Made by a program: the position numbers and the translations under genes. A stretch of 57,619 nt of DNA from Beijerinckiaceae bacterium. Its GTDB lineage: Bacteria; Pseudomonadota; Alphaproteobacteria; Rhizobiales; Beijerinckiaceae. The notes under the pieces were generated by a model that saw only the letters and a program-made list of their open reading frames with translations, was not told the DNA's origin and ran no database searches. The stretch spans positions 1 through 57,619 of the forward strand of contig JAIETL010000029.1 of assembly GCA_019745195.1 (NCBI GenBank), written 5' to 3'. This document shows, piece after piece, positions 34,720-43,168 of the stretch (the stretch's first letter is position 1; every line of letters begins with the position of its first letter).

Positions 34720-35646
34720 CTATCGGTTGGGGGATGCGGTGGATTGGAGCGCGGCCGCGACCTCGGCCGTCGTCAGAGACGAGCCGGCTGGCGCAACTGT
34801 CGTCAGGCTATCGCCGCTTCCCGAGACGACCGCGCCGGTGTTCTGCGCCTGAACCTGCGAGAGGTAGAACAGGACGTTGCCGCTGCTATCGACAAAGCGC
34901 GCACCGACGCAGGCCGGATCTGGCGTTGTGCCGATCGGCGTCGTCGAGCAGGTGGAGGCGCTGCGGCAGGGGTCGGTAATTGTGCCGCTGCCGATCATGC
35001 CGACCGGGCAGACCGCGCCGTTCGATGCGAGACCGCCGCTCATCTTCAAACCGCCGGCGCCACGGCTGCGATCGCTGGTCCGCGCAAGATTGAGCGCGTT
35101 GATCGCCGTGACCCAGAGGTTCGTGGCGTTGGTCGCGCCTGTCCAGGCGAGGCCGTTCTGGGTTCGCGCCGCGCTGTTCATGTCGATGGCGGCCATGACG
35201 GTCTTGGCTGTTCCGACCTCCTGGCCGGCTGCCTGAAAAGCGCTTTGGGCACTCGTCAGGCTGGTGCGGCTGGCCTCGAGCCCGCCAACGACGTCGCCCG
35301 TCGCCTTGAAATGATTTTGGCTCGCCAGCACCCCGCCCTTGGCGTCCGCGGCCGGCGTCGCCGGCATCGAAGGCGCGTAAGCCTGGATTGTCTTCGCGCC
35401 CGCGCCAGTCTGGGCCTTGCTTGCCGGATCCTTGACCGCTGCCTTCTTGCCGGTGGTGACGGCGCATTTGACGCCGTCATTGGCAGTCTTTCGCTGGGTC
35501 GTGACCGGCACGAGCTTGATGATCGTGCCCGAGGTCGCAGCCTTCTCGTCAAGCTGCTTGGCGTCGCTGGTCGGGATCGCGGCCAAAGCCGGCTCGGCAT
35601 TCATCAGACAAAATGCGATCATGATGGGTCTGATAAGCTTGCTCAT
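34720..35646 (-). CDS. Exported protein of unknown function between virB4 and virB5
   Basis: The 308-residue protein has a signal peptide (cleavage near ALAAIP), a Lys-rich start, an Ala/Thr-rich helical middle (SLTSAQSAFQAAGQEVGTAKTV) and a Cys-containing region (GAVCPVGMIG, DPCRSASTCSTT, DPACVGARF). It ends in a Ser/Thr-rich low-complexity tail. It is coupled to virB4 by an ATGA overlap. It does not match a standard VirB protein; it might be an extra pilus-tip or surface component specific to this lineage. Confidence 0.8.
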   Translation of the reverse strand: MSKLIRPIMIAFCLMNAEPALAAIPTSDAKQLDEKAATSGTIIKLVPVTTQRKTANDGVKCAVTTGKKAAVKDPASKAQTGAGAKTIQAYAPSMPATPAADAKGGVLASQNHFKATGDVVGGLEASRTSLTSAQSAFQAAGQEVGTAKTVMAAIDMNSAARTQNGLAWTGATNATNLWVTAINALNLARTSDRSRGAGGLKMSGGLASNGAVCPVGMIGSGTITDPCRSASTCSTTPIGTTPDPACVGARFVDSSGNVLFYLSQVQAQNTGAVVSGSGDSLTTVAPAGSSLTTAEVAAALQSTASPNR

Positions 35647-38054
35647 CCGTCGCTCCTCCCCATAAAAATCGGCAGCCAGTTAGCTGGATCGTCACCGACG
35701 CGGGCGCGCAATGCCGAAAGCTCAGCGACGGTCTCGGTGCGGCCCGACAGCACCTTGATCAGATCGGGCATGCCGGCCAGGTTCAGTTTCGCGATGACGC
35801 TGTCGCGGCCATGCTTGATCAGGAACGACCGGCTTTCCGGGACCGTGTTGCGGATCCAGACGACCTCACGCTCCGACAGCCGAAAGGCCTGGGCGTAGCT
35901 TTCGTCGTCGGCCTTTGGGTTCGGGAAGAAGATGTTGGTCGCGGTCTGCTCGATCAGCGTGCTGGCGGATTTGGAGCGGACGATGTCGGCGGCCGATTGC
36001 GTGCCGAAGCCGATGATGCCGTTCTGCTTGCGGATGGTCTTGAGCTTGTCCTTGATGAAGAAGGCAAAGACCTCGTCATCGAGCAGGCGCCAGCCCTCGT
36101 CGAGGAAGATCATGACGGGGTCGCCGCTCAGCAATTCCTCAGTGCGATGAAAGATGTACATCAGCGCAGCGGTGCGGATGACCGAATCATCGAGCACCCG
36201 CGTCATGTCGAAACCAAAAATGCCCGAGAGCGAAAACTGGTCCTGCTCGTTGTTGAAAAGCCATCCGCGCTGATCGGAGCGCATCCAGCTTTCCAGGCGC
36301 GCCAGCAGATCGCCCTCCCCCGCCCGGATGCGGCCGCGCAACAGGGTCGAGAAGGCTTGCAGCGTACGGCCATCTGGTCCCGCAGCGAGTGCCGAGCCGA
36401 TCGCGTTGCGGATGACCTGTTCTTCCGAGGCGCTTAACGCACTCCCATTGGCCGGGCGGAGCATGAAGGCGAAGAGCTGGAACAGGAATTCGCGGTTCGG
36501 CGCCGTATCGGGCAGCGACAGCGGATTGAAGCCGGTCGGCTCGCCCGGCGTCAGAACCTCGTATTGGCCGCCCAACGCCCGGATGAAGATTTCGGCTCCG
36601 CGATCCTTGTCGACGAAGAGCAGTTTTGGCCGTGGGGTGACGCGCTGCGACTGCGCCGAGATGAAGGACAGGAAGACCGTCTTGCCCGAGCCGGAGGGGC
36701 CGACGACGGTAAAATTGCCGAGATCGCGGATGTGGTGGTTGTAATAATAGGCGGTCTGCGAGGTCGTCTCGAACACCGAGATCGCCGGCCCCCAATGATT
36801 GCCGTCCGGACGCCCGCTCGGATAATTATGCAGCGAGACGAACCCTGCGAAATTCTTCGAGGAGATGACCGATTTCCGCGCGATGTAGGGGAAGTTTCCC
36901 GGCAGCTGCGCCCAGAAGGCCGGCTCGCAGTTGAGATCCTCGCGGGTCCAGATCACAGAACGATCGGTCAGGGCTGCGCCCACTGCCGTCACCGTCGCGC
37001 CAACCTCCGCCATGCCGCGCCCGAGGCACATCACGGTCATATGGTGCTCGCCATAGATGGCTTCCGAGGCGAGCAGATCGTCCCTGGCTTCGTCGAGTTG
37101 CTCGGCGACGATCGAGCCGGCCTCGTCGGACATGTCGACCTGACGGGAGACGCGATCAATCTGCTTGGCGGCTTCAGGGCGATCGACGATGGCGAAACTC
37201 TGCGTCGCGATGAACTCGTGCGGCACGCGCAGCAGGTTGTCGAAGGAACCCGGTCCCGTTTGGGCGGGGTATTCGCGGATCGAGATCATCGCCCCAAAGC
37301 GCGTGTCGTCAGGCGAGGCGCCACGGATCTCGACGGCGTTGCGACCGAAGAAGATGCGCTTCAGCGACAATGCCTCGGCGAGCTTCATCCGCGGCAGATG
37401 CATTGGACGAGGCAGGCCGCCATTGACGAGCTGAACCAGGAACTCCAGCGGTTCGGAATACCAGACGCCATTGCGCGACACGACGCCGAGCGGCCGGGCA
37501 CCATAGGCGGACAGCGTCTCGCGGACGGCGGTCGAGGCGTCGCGCAACTCAGCTAGCGCGGTCTGCATCGCGACAGTCTCGCCGCTAACATCCTTGCGGC
37601 CGAGCAGACGCGAAAGCGAGCTTTCGAACGTGCCGGCCTGGCCCTGGAGTGGTCGGCGCACGATGGTGAGATAGAGGTCGTTGACGAACATGCGCCGCGT
37701 CGAGAGCGCTGCCTGGTAGCGCTCGTCGATCTCGCGGCAGAGCGCATTGTCGAAAGTCGAGGGAATCGACGGTTCGACTTCCCGGCGGATGATGTGGCTG
37801 ACGAGCGCGAAGCGGGAATTGGCGAGCGTGCGCACGACGTCGTTGCGCGCCAGCAGCCGAGAATTGACCGCGCTCATATCGGCGGTCTCGAAGGAATAGC
37901 CCTCGAGCTTCAGGATCGTCATGACGAGGCCGTCGCGCGTCCTGATGACGTGATCGTCGACATGCCGGGTATAGGGAATATGAGCCGCGACCGGCCGCTC
38001 CCGGCGAGACACAGAGCCATAAGTCAATTCATCGAGAAGGGCGCGCGCGACCAT
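35643..38054 (-). CDS. virB4: VirB4 secretion ATPase
   Basis: The 803-residue ATPase has the CagE/TrbE/VirB N-terminal domain and a C-terminal ATPase with Walker A VVGPSGSGKT (about residues 448-457) and Walker B MIFLDEGWRLLDD. The Gln-rich motif region GFGTQSAADIVRS follows. It is the largest ATPase of the secretion channel and essential for pilus assembly. The start ATG at 38054 lies 9 bases after the virB3 stop; length is normal for the family. Confidence 0.96.
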   Translation of the reverse strand: MVARALLDELTYGSVSRRERPVAAHIPYTRHVDDHVIRTRDGLVMTILKLEGYSFETADMSAVNSRLLARNDVVRTLANSRFALVSHIIRREVEPSIPSTFDNALCREIDERYQAALSTRRMFVNDLYLTIVRRPLQGQAGTFESSLSRLLGRKDVSGETVAMQTALAELRDASTAVRETLSAYGARPLGVVSRNGVWYSEPLEFLVQLVNGGLPRPMHLPRMKLAEALSLKRIFFGRNAVEIRGASPDDTRFGAMISIREYPAQTGPGSFDNLLRVPHEFIATQSFAIVDRPEAAKQIDRVSRQVDMSDEAGSIVAEQLDEARDDLLASEAIYGEHHMTVMCLGRGMAEVGATVTAVGAALTDRSVIWTREDLNCEPAFWAQLPGNFPYIARKSVISSKNFAGFVSLHNYPSGRPDGNHWGPAISVFETTSQTAYYYNHHIRDLGNFTVVGPSGSGKTVFLSFISAQSQRVTPRPKLLFVDKDRGAEIFIRALGGQYEVLTPGEPTGFNPLSLPDTAPNREFLFQLFAFMLRPANGSALSASEEQVIRNAIGSALAAGPDGRTLQAFSTLLRGRIRAGEGDLLARLESWMRSDQRGWLFNNEQDQFSLSGIFGFDMTRVLDDSVIRTAALMYIFHRTEELLSGDPVMIFLDEGWRLLDDEVFAFFIKDKLKTIRKQNGIIGFGTQSAADIVRSKSASTLIEQTATNIFFPNPKADDESYAQAFRLSEREVVWIRNTVPESRSFLIKHGRDSVIAKLNLAGMPDLIKVLSGRTETVAELSALRARVGDDPANWLPIFMGRSDG

Positions 38055-38063
38055 CTTCGTCCC

Positions 38064-38360
38064 TCAGACGCGATAGCTGTCGGCGCCCCAAAAAGCGCGT
38101 GAGCGCGGCGGGCAGCGCGACGATTTGACGAAGAGGATCTCAAAGATGCGGTCGTCGCGCAGCGTCATCACATAGCCGAAGAGATGCAGCGGGATGGCGA
38201 CCAGCAGCATCAGAAGATTGTGCGAGACGAGAAAGCAGACCGACGAGGCGACGCCGTTGAACATGAAATACAGATACGGCACGCCCATCAGTGTCGGCGC
38301 CCGCGTCAACGCTTTCACCAGCGGCGTGATCAGCGGCTGTTCGAGGTCGCGCGCCGTCAT
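38064..38360 (-). CDS. virB3: VirB3 inner-membrane protein
   Basis: The 98-residue protein has two closely spaced membrane helices (PYLYFMFNGVASSVCFLVS and LLMLLVAIPLHLFGYVMTL) after a short PLVKALTRAPTLMGVP head, the typical VirB3 signature. It overlaps virB2 by ATGA and precedes virB4. VirB3 works with VirB4 in the inner membrane; in some systems the two are fused, here they are separate. Confidence 0.93.
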   Translation of the reverse strand: MTARDLEQPLITPLVKALTRAPTLMGVPYLYFMFNGVASSVCFLVSHNLLMLLVAIPLHLFGYVMTLRDDRIFEILFVKSSRCPPRSRAFWGADSYRV

Positions 38361-38674
38361 TGTCCGACCGCCGACTGGAAGAACTGGACGATCTGGGCCG
38401 AGCCGAAGACCAGCACGATGCCAAAGATGACCGACCCTGCGACGCCCCAGGTGAGCCTGCCGGCCCAGGCAAAAAAGCCGCAGGCGATGACGGCGAGCGT
38501 TGCGAGCGCTGTCGCGATTGGACCAGTCAGTGCCTGGACGAGTTGGTTCAAGGTCGATTGAACCGGCTGCAGCGTGCCGGACTGTGCCCGCGCCTCAACG
38601 GTGATCAGCAGCGACTGAGCTGCGCCAGCGGCGCGCAATAGGGTTTTGGAAAGCAGCATCGGCGGCGTCCTCAT
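38357..38674 (-). CDS. virB2: VirB2/TrbC major pilin
   Basis: The 105-residue prepilin has a long signal sequence and two hydrophobic helices in the mature part (ALTGPIATALATLAVIACGFFAW, shown by its ends, and VAGSVIFGIVLVFGSAQIV). The RLTWG turn between them is typical of TrbC/VirB2 pilins. It is processed and possibly cyclised to form the conjugative pilus. It overlaps virB1 and virB3 by four bases each. Confidence 0.92.
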   Translation of the reverse strand: MRTPPMLLSKTLLRAAGAAQSLLITVEARAQSGTLQPVQSTLNQLVQALTGPIATALATLAVIACGFFAWAGRLTWGVAGSVIFGIVLVFGSAQIVQFFQSAVGQ

Positions 38675-39411
38675 TCGACATGCATGACAAAATCGGCCGC
38701 CAATGCCGGCCGTTTGGCGGGCGTGGGACGACCTTGGATAGGTGGAGTCGTGGAGGGCTGCGCATTGGCGTCAGCGCCAATTCGCGATCGGCTCACAGCG
38801 CCCTCGACGCCGGGCCAACCGTGAAGGTCGTTCATCACCGCGGCGACGAAGCGCACGGTCTCTGCGAACGGCGGCACGCCGCGATGTTCGATTAAAGTCT
38901 TTTCGCCAGCATTGTAGGCCGCGAGCACATAGAATGGATTGCCATGGCGTGACTGCAGGTGGCGCAGAAAGCGTAAGCCGCCGCGGACGTTGCCGGCCGG
39001 CTCGCAACGATCGACCTTGAAACGCTCGGCCGTCTCGGGCGTGAGCTGCATCAGACCGTAGGCGCCCTTTTCAGACAGCGCCGTGGAGATCAGGCGGCTT
39101 TCCGCCTTGGCGACGGCCACGGCGAAAGAGGCATCGAATTGCTCCTCGCCCGCGATCCGCCGCACGAGCACTTCGGCCTCGCCCGCAGGCAGCTCGGCGC
39201 TGGAAGCACAGGCCGGCTCCGGCGAGGGCCCGCCGATGACATCAACGGCGGCGCGTCCTTGCGAAAGCGGCAGGACCCTGCCCGACGCATCGAGTGTCGC
39301 GGTCGGCTGCGGCAGCTTGTCCTGGAATTTGGCCGGCGCCCTCGCCTCCTCCGCGAAAACGCCTCCCGCCAGCATCGCCATCACCGCAGTCGTCGAAAGC
39401 GTCAGCCGCAT
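38671..39411 (-). CDS. virB1: VirB1 lytic transglycosylase
   Basis: The 246-residue protein has a signal peptide (LTLSTTAVMAMLAGGVFAEE) and a goose-type lysozyme/SLT domain. The catalytic Glu is in AVAKAESRLIS, followed by KGAYGLMQLTPETAERF and YVLAAYNAGEKTL. It opens peptidoglycan for channel assembly. An ATG at 39441 would add ten residues with two Asp before the signal peptide and has no ribosome-binding site, so 39411 is preferred. It is the first gene of the - strand virB operon. Confidence 0.9.
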   Translation of the reverse strand: MRLTLSTTAVMAMLAGGVFAEEARAPAKFQDKLPQPTATLDASGRVLPLSQGRAAVDVIGGPSPEPACASSAELPAGEAEVLVRRIAGEEQFDASFAVAVAKAESRLISTALSEKGAYGLMQLTPETAERFKVDRCEPAGNVRGGLRFLRHLQSRHGNPFYVLAAYNAGEKTLIEHRGVPPFAETVRFVAAVMNDLHGWPGVEGAVSRSRIGADANAQPSTTPPIQGRPTPAKRPALAADFVMHVE

Positions 39412-39488
39412 CGCAAAATCGCCGCTCGCCAAATCACTCATTGGTCAGTATATTGGTAATCGGGAAGTTGGCAACAGCCGGAAACGCA
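39412..39488. promoter_or_regulatory. Divergent promoter region of the virB operon and accessory operon
   Basis: This 77-base gap separates virB1 (-) from the TrbM-like gene (+), so it must hold both operon promoters. ATTGGT occurs twice (about 39440-39445 and 39452-39457), with six bases between the copies, a possible site for one regulator acting on both sides. The exact promoters cannot be read with certainty. Confidence 0.45.
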
Positions 39489-40025
39489 ATGTCACGATCA
39501 AAGCGTGCGACGACATCGGCAGTATCGCGGCGGCTGAGAGCGGCAGGTCTTTCGCTCGCGCTCGGCATCATGCCGATGGTTGCGTCTGCTCAGGAGGCGT
39601 CATTCGGCTGCAAGGTTTTGCTCTGCGCTGCGGCGATCGCGCCGAGCTGGTCGGGCATTCCCTATTGCGTGCCAGTCATGCAGCAGCTCTTCCGCCAGCT
39701 CGCCAAGGGTGGTGGCTGGCCGGAATGCCCCGAAGGCCAGACCAGCGGTCTCGGACACGAGCCCTACCTCCCCTGCCCTACAGGATGGACGCCGTCCGAC
39801 CGCGCAGGCCGGCGCGAGGATCCGGTCGCTGCATCCTCGCGCGATGGCAGCGTCTGCCTCGATCTGTCCAAGCCGACGCGTGAATGCAGCTCGGGATCGG
39901 AAAGCGGCGGCTGCCAGACCAGCTATCCCAGCCAACCGCGGCAGGCCCGGGACGAGCCTCATTTCGTCGATATCACCACCGCCAGTGGCCAACAGCGGTT
40001 CTATTTCGCGTTGCGGGGATATTGA
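39489..40025 (+). CDS. TrbM-like exported conjugation protein
   Basis: The 178-residue protein has a basic N-terminus, a signal peptide (cleavage near ASAQEA) and a Cys-rich start of the mature part: FGCKVLLCAAAIAPSW, YCVPVMQQLFRQL and GGGWPECPEG. This arrangement resembles the TrbM/KikA family of conjugative systems. The rest has paired cysteines (YLPCPTGW, SVCLDLSKPTRECSSGS, GGCQTSY) that may form disulfides. It opens the + strand operon divergent from virB1. The frame upstream to 39294 runs into virB1 and is ignored. The TrbM match is moderate. Confidence 0.6.
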   Translation: MSRSKRATTSAVSRRLRAAGLSLALGIMPMVASAQEASFGCKVLLCAAAIAPSWSGIPYCVPVMQQLFRQLAKGGGWPECPEGQTSGLGHEPYLPCPTGWTPSDRAGRREDPVAASSRDGSVCLDLSKPTRECSSGSESGGCQTSYPSQPRQARDEPHFVDITTASGQQRFYFALRGY

Positions 40026-40027
40026 TC

Positions 40028-40621
40028 ATGCGGGTCGGCTCCCTCCTGATCGCGGGTCTCGTGAGCACTGCCGCGCCGAGCGGCTGGGCTCAGGACGTCG
40101 CAGCCTCGCGCTGGTTTGCGATTTCGCCGACCGCAGTGTTCGAGACAGGCGACAGTTGGACGGATCAGGGTGTGCTCCATCGCCTTTATGGCGTGCAGGC
40201 TTGCCTTCGTGGAACCAGCTTCACCAATGGCGCAGGCGTCAGACGAGACTGCGGCGAGGCCTCGCTTGCGATGCTGGTCGCCCTGATCCGCGATCTGCAG
40301 CCGCAATGTCATCAGGCAACTTCGCCATCGCATTCGCGCACGGTCTTCGTCCTCTGCATCGCCACGCGGAACCGAGGTGTCGGTGCGGGCTCTCGCATCG
40401 ATCTGGGCACGGCCCTGATTGCGTCGGGATTTGCTTTTGCATCCATCGCGACCGATGGCCGGCCTGTTCATCAGCCGTACTTCGTAGCGCAACAGGTCGC
40501 GGCACGCGCGAATGCCGGTCTGTGGGCGTATCCTGACACGCCTGAACCCAACGCTGTTATTTTGCGCAGCTTGCGCGATGCCGGCGCTAAACGCTCGCAA
40601 ACTCTGGCGGCGCCGCAATGA
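40028..40621 (+). CDS. Exported nuclease-like protein with degenerate active site (SNase-like)
   Basis: The 197-residue protein has a signal peptide (cleavage near GWAQDV) and the pattern of a staphylococcal-nuclease fold: LHRLYGVQAC, DCGEASLAMLVALI, a basic R-S-R-x loop, GTALIASGFAFASI and AARANAGLWAYP. In active thermonucleases the first motif is RxxGIDAPE; here the Asp and Glu positions read Gln and Leu/Arg, so catalysis is doubtful. The next gene encodes a second protein of the same pattern, and the two overlap by ATGA. A DNA- or envelope-binding role in conjugation is possible. Confidence 0.6.
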   Translation: MRVGSLLIAGLVSTAAPSGWAQDVAASRWFAISPTAVFETGDSWTDQGVLHRLYGVQACLRGTSFTNGAGVRRDCGEASLAMLVALIRDLQPQCHQATSPSHSRTVFVLCIATRNRGVGAGSRIDLGTALIASGFAFASIATDGRPVHQPYFVAQQVAARANAGLWAYPDTPEPNAVILRSLRDAGAKRSQTLAAPQ

Positions 40622-41247
40622 CGAGGGCTGCTGGAGTACGCCGATACCGCATGGCCAGCCATTCAAGGCACAGCGGCGGCACTGGCGCTGCGGTGCTGTG
40701 CACGATCGTGGTTTTGACGAGCCTCTCGGCTTCGGCCGAAACGTCGGCGCTATCTGAACCTCCCGGCTTCTATTCGCCCAAAGCAACACAGCAGTCGCCG
40801 CCTTTGCGGGTCGAGGTGATTGAGGGGGTGAAATTCCGCGACATCGAGACGGGTGAGGTCTACCGACTCTATGGGATCGACGCCTGCGCGCCGGCGCAGC
40901 GCGCGACGCTTGGGCGCCAGCCTTGGCCTTGCGGCGTGATGGCGACAGCCTGGCTCGTTTCGGCGACGCTCGGCAAATGGGTCGCCTGCTCCAAGATCCA
41001 CGAAAGCCACGGCGTGATCCAGGCGCGCTGTGCCTCCTCACAACATGGAGATCTCGGCGCCACGATGTTGCGCGAGGGATTGGCCGTTGCCGTCCCCGTC
41101 GAGCCGCCACTCCGGACCTATACGGCGCTCGAACAGGATGCGCGAAAAGCCTATCGCGGGCTCTGGGCGAGCCGTTTCCAGATGCCAGGAGAGTTTCGCC
41201 GCAGTGCTGCGGCGTCTTCGGCCGAGGTCGAGGGCGGCCGGCCATGA
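40618..41247 (+). CDS. Exported thermonuclease-family protein (SNase-like)
   Basis: The 209-residue protein has a signal sequence (VLCTIVVLTSLSASAET) and an SNase pattern: VEVIEGVKFRDIETGEVYRL, YGIDACAPAQ, PWPCGVMATAWLVSATLG, VIQARC and LGATMLREGLAVAV, ending AYRGLWASRF. The Asp of GID is kept, but the APE motif is replaced by ACAP, so the usual Glu is missing. Such proteins are frequent beside type IV secretion genes in Rhizobiales. It is coupled to both neighbours by ATGA overlaps. Activity is uncertain. Confidence 0.7.
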   Translation: MTRAAGVRRYRMASHSRHSGGTGAAVLCTIVVLTSLSASAETSALSEPPGFYSPKATQQSPPLRVEVIEGVKFRDIETGEVYRLYGIDACAPAQRATLGRQPWPCGVMATAWLVSATLGKWVACSKIHESHGVIQARCASSQHGDLGATMLREGLAVAVPVEPPLRTYTALEQDARKAYRGLWASRFQMPGEFRRSAAASSAEVEGGRP

Positions 41248-41831
41248 TGGGGCGTTTCATTGAGAGAGGGGAAGTCATCATCCGGCGCCTTGGCGTCGTC
41301 GCATGGGTGATCTTGCTGTCGGCCTGCAGCCAGCCTCAGCACGACCTCGCCTTGGAGAATCGACTGCCGACGACGGACGCTCTCTACCGTGCCGATCCTG
41401 TGACGCCTGGCCGCCTCGCCTATGCTCCTGATCGCAAAACCTTCGCGCCGGTGCTGACGGAACCCTTTACCTATCCCACGCAGAGGCAGGCCGAGCATGC
41501 TTGGCGCCGGGCGAATTTCGGACGCCTCGATGTCGCGGCATTAGAGAAGCGGCCACCCGACTTCCGGCTGTTTGGCTGCAAGCCCGGTGCGCTCGACAGT
41601 TTGACCGGACGCATCACGCGCTACCACGGCCCTGTGGTCCATTGCGCGGTGGACTTTGGGCCGGCGCCTGGACACCCACTTCGGCGCGAGACGGTGAATT
41701 TTTATCACCACGGCGGCGTCTGGCGCTTGCTCATGGCCGATCCGCCACGGGCGCCGGTTGCCTTGCTCAATCGCGAAAAATCCGAGCGCGATCCCTGGCG
41801 GTTCCTGCCGTGGCGGGAACGCTACGAGTGA
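41244..41831 (+). CDS. Lipoprotein of unknown function
   Basis: The 195-residue protein carries a type II signal with lipobox LLSAC (Cys near residue 28). The mature part contains YPTQRQAEHAWRRANFGRLDV, a single FGCKPG, and FYHHGGVWRLLMADPPR. I recognise no named family. It is translated within the same coupled operon as the nuclease-like proteins (ATGA at its start, GTGA at its end), so it likely serves the secretion system or its surface. Confidence 0.72.
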   Translation: MMGRFIERGEVIIRRLGVVAWVILLSACSQPQHDLALENRLPTTDALYRADPVTPGRLAYAPDRKTFAPVLTEPFTYPTQRQAEHAWRRANFGRLDVAALEKRPPDFRLFGCKPGALDSLTGRITRYHGPVVHCAVDFGPAPGHPLRRETVNFYHHGGVWRLLMADPPRAPVALLNREKSERDPWRFLPWRERYE

Positions 41832-42475
41832 GAGCCGGGCCGATCACGAATGTGCCGGCGTCGATACCGAGGCCACGGTCTGGGCGCAGATGCCGAGGCG
41901 CTGCCCTTCGCGTCATGCCGATCGCAGCTGTCCTTGTCTGGCAGGGCGTGCACCTCGAGGTTAGCGCCCAACAGCGCACACCTGACCCTGGCGCATGGCG
42001 ACCGATTTCCTATTCGGATCTGACAAAACCATCGCCCGCAAACGCGACCTTCGCCGACATCTGGAAAGACGAGATCGAGGCCAACAATAAGGCCTACCGC
42101 GAGGCAGGAGACTTTCGCTTTGCTAGCGGCAATGCGCCCGCGACCGAGGCGCATTTCGTGATCTGGAGCCCCACGAAATCCGTCGTGCTGTCCATCCTCA
42201 ACACTGCGACCCGGTGCACGTCGAAGCACACTCACGCCGGCCTGCGCGTCAAGCTCTGCCCTATGCGTCTTGTCATCTACGAGGGCATCCGAACCCGCGT
42301 GCTCGACGCCGATCGAGGCTGCTTTCTGGAACTTGATCTCTCGACAAGTCAGGGCACGGCCAGCGCGGCGGCATACGCGGCCTACGACGTCCCCTCTCGC
42401 ACCGTGAAAACCGGATTGGTGATCAAGGGCCAAGCCGTCGATGGCTGCTCCCATGGCATTCCGGTGCCACCGTGA
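41828..42475 (+). CDS. Exported protein, paralog of the next gene
   Basis: The 215-residue product starts at GTG 41828, overlapping the previous stop; an ATG at 41915 would give 186 residues with a shorter signal sequence (IAAVLVWQGVHLEVSAQQ). The mature part opens WRPISYSDLTKPSPANATF and has DIWKDEIEANNKAYRE, ATRCTSKHTH, LCPMRLVIYEG and GCFLELDLS. The next protein shows the same order of motifs (WRAMTFHDFRQPSASDVL, DVIASANAYAENE), so the two are tandem paralogs. Function unknown; start uncertain. Confidence 0.65.
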   Translation: MRAGPITNVPASIPRPRSGRRCRGAALRVMPIAAVLVWQGVHLEVSAQQRTPDPGAWRPISYSDLTKPSPANATFADIWKDEIEANNKAYREAGDFRFASGNAPATEAHFVIWSPTKSVVLSILNTATRCTSKHTHAGLRVKLCPMRLVIYEGIRTRVLDADRGCFLELDLSTSQGTASAAAYAAYDVPSRTVKTGLVIKGQAVDGCSHGIPVPP

Positions 42476-42584
42476 CCGTACCGCGGCCCAACGATTTGCC
42501 CGGACAGCCAGCATTCCTGGCCGCGCGATCGCGGCCCTGCCATCGACTGCCCTCCCCCGTCGTAGTAAAAAAAAGGAGCAGGCC

Positions 42585-43154
42585 ATGAAGACCGTTTTGC
42601 AACGAGCCATTGTGCTCTGTTCGATCGCAACGGCCGGCGCCGCAGCCGCGCAGCCTGAGGCGGCCGCCACCTGGCGGGCGATGACGTTCCACGATTTTCG
42701 GCAGCCATCAGCGAGTGATGTTCTTCAGTCCGTTGTCTGGTCCGATGTGATCGCGTCCGCAAATGCCTATGCCGAGAACGAGCTCAAGCGCCCGCTCAAT
42801 GGCCGAAATGCGCTCGTGACAGCGCTGTCCTCGACCTATCAACTCGGCGATCGCACCGTGATCATCAGCACGGCACTGGTCCGGGGCTGCGATAGCGGCG
42901 CGAACTCCAGCGGGGCTGAGATCGAGCCGTCGACCTGTCCGCTCCGCATCGTCGTGATGAAAGATGGAAAAGCCGTCTCGTTCAAGACCGAGAGCGGTTG
43001 CTACGTCGATCACGCCGACAAGAATCTTCCTGAAAAGAACCGAGCAGACAGCTCCTACACGCAGTTCGATTCGAAAACCCGGACGATTGCGTTTCGCACG
43101 GTCGTCGGCGGCAAGGCGATACCGGCCTGCCAGCGTACCTATTCAATCAACTGA
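42585..43154 (+). CDS. Exported protein, paralog of the previous gene
   Basis: The 189-residue protein has a clear signal peptide (VLQRAIVLCSIATAGAAAAQ) and a strong AAAAGGAG ribosome-binding site. Two cysteine pairs are visible (LVRGCDSGAN to STCPLRIVV, and SGCYVDHADK to PACQRTYS), fitting a disulfide-stabilised periplasmic protein. It shares layout with the preceding paralog, but the 109-base gap between them suggests less tight coupling. No family name recognised. Confidence 0.8.
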   Translation: MKTVLQRAIVLCSIATAGAAAAQPEAAATWRAMTFHDFRQPSASDVLQSVVWSDVIASANAYAENELKRPLNGRNALVTALSSTYQLGDRTVIISTALVRGCDSGANSSGAEIEPSTCPLRIVVMKDGKAVSFKTESGCYVDHADKNLPEKNRADSSYTQFDSKTRTIAFRTVVGGKAIPACQRTYSIN

Positions 43155-43168
43155 GCTCTGGAGCGGAC

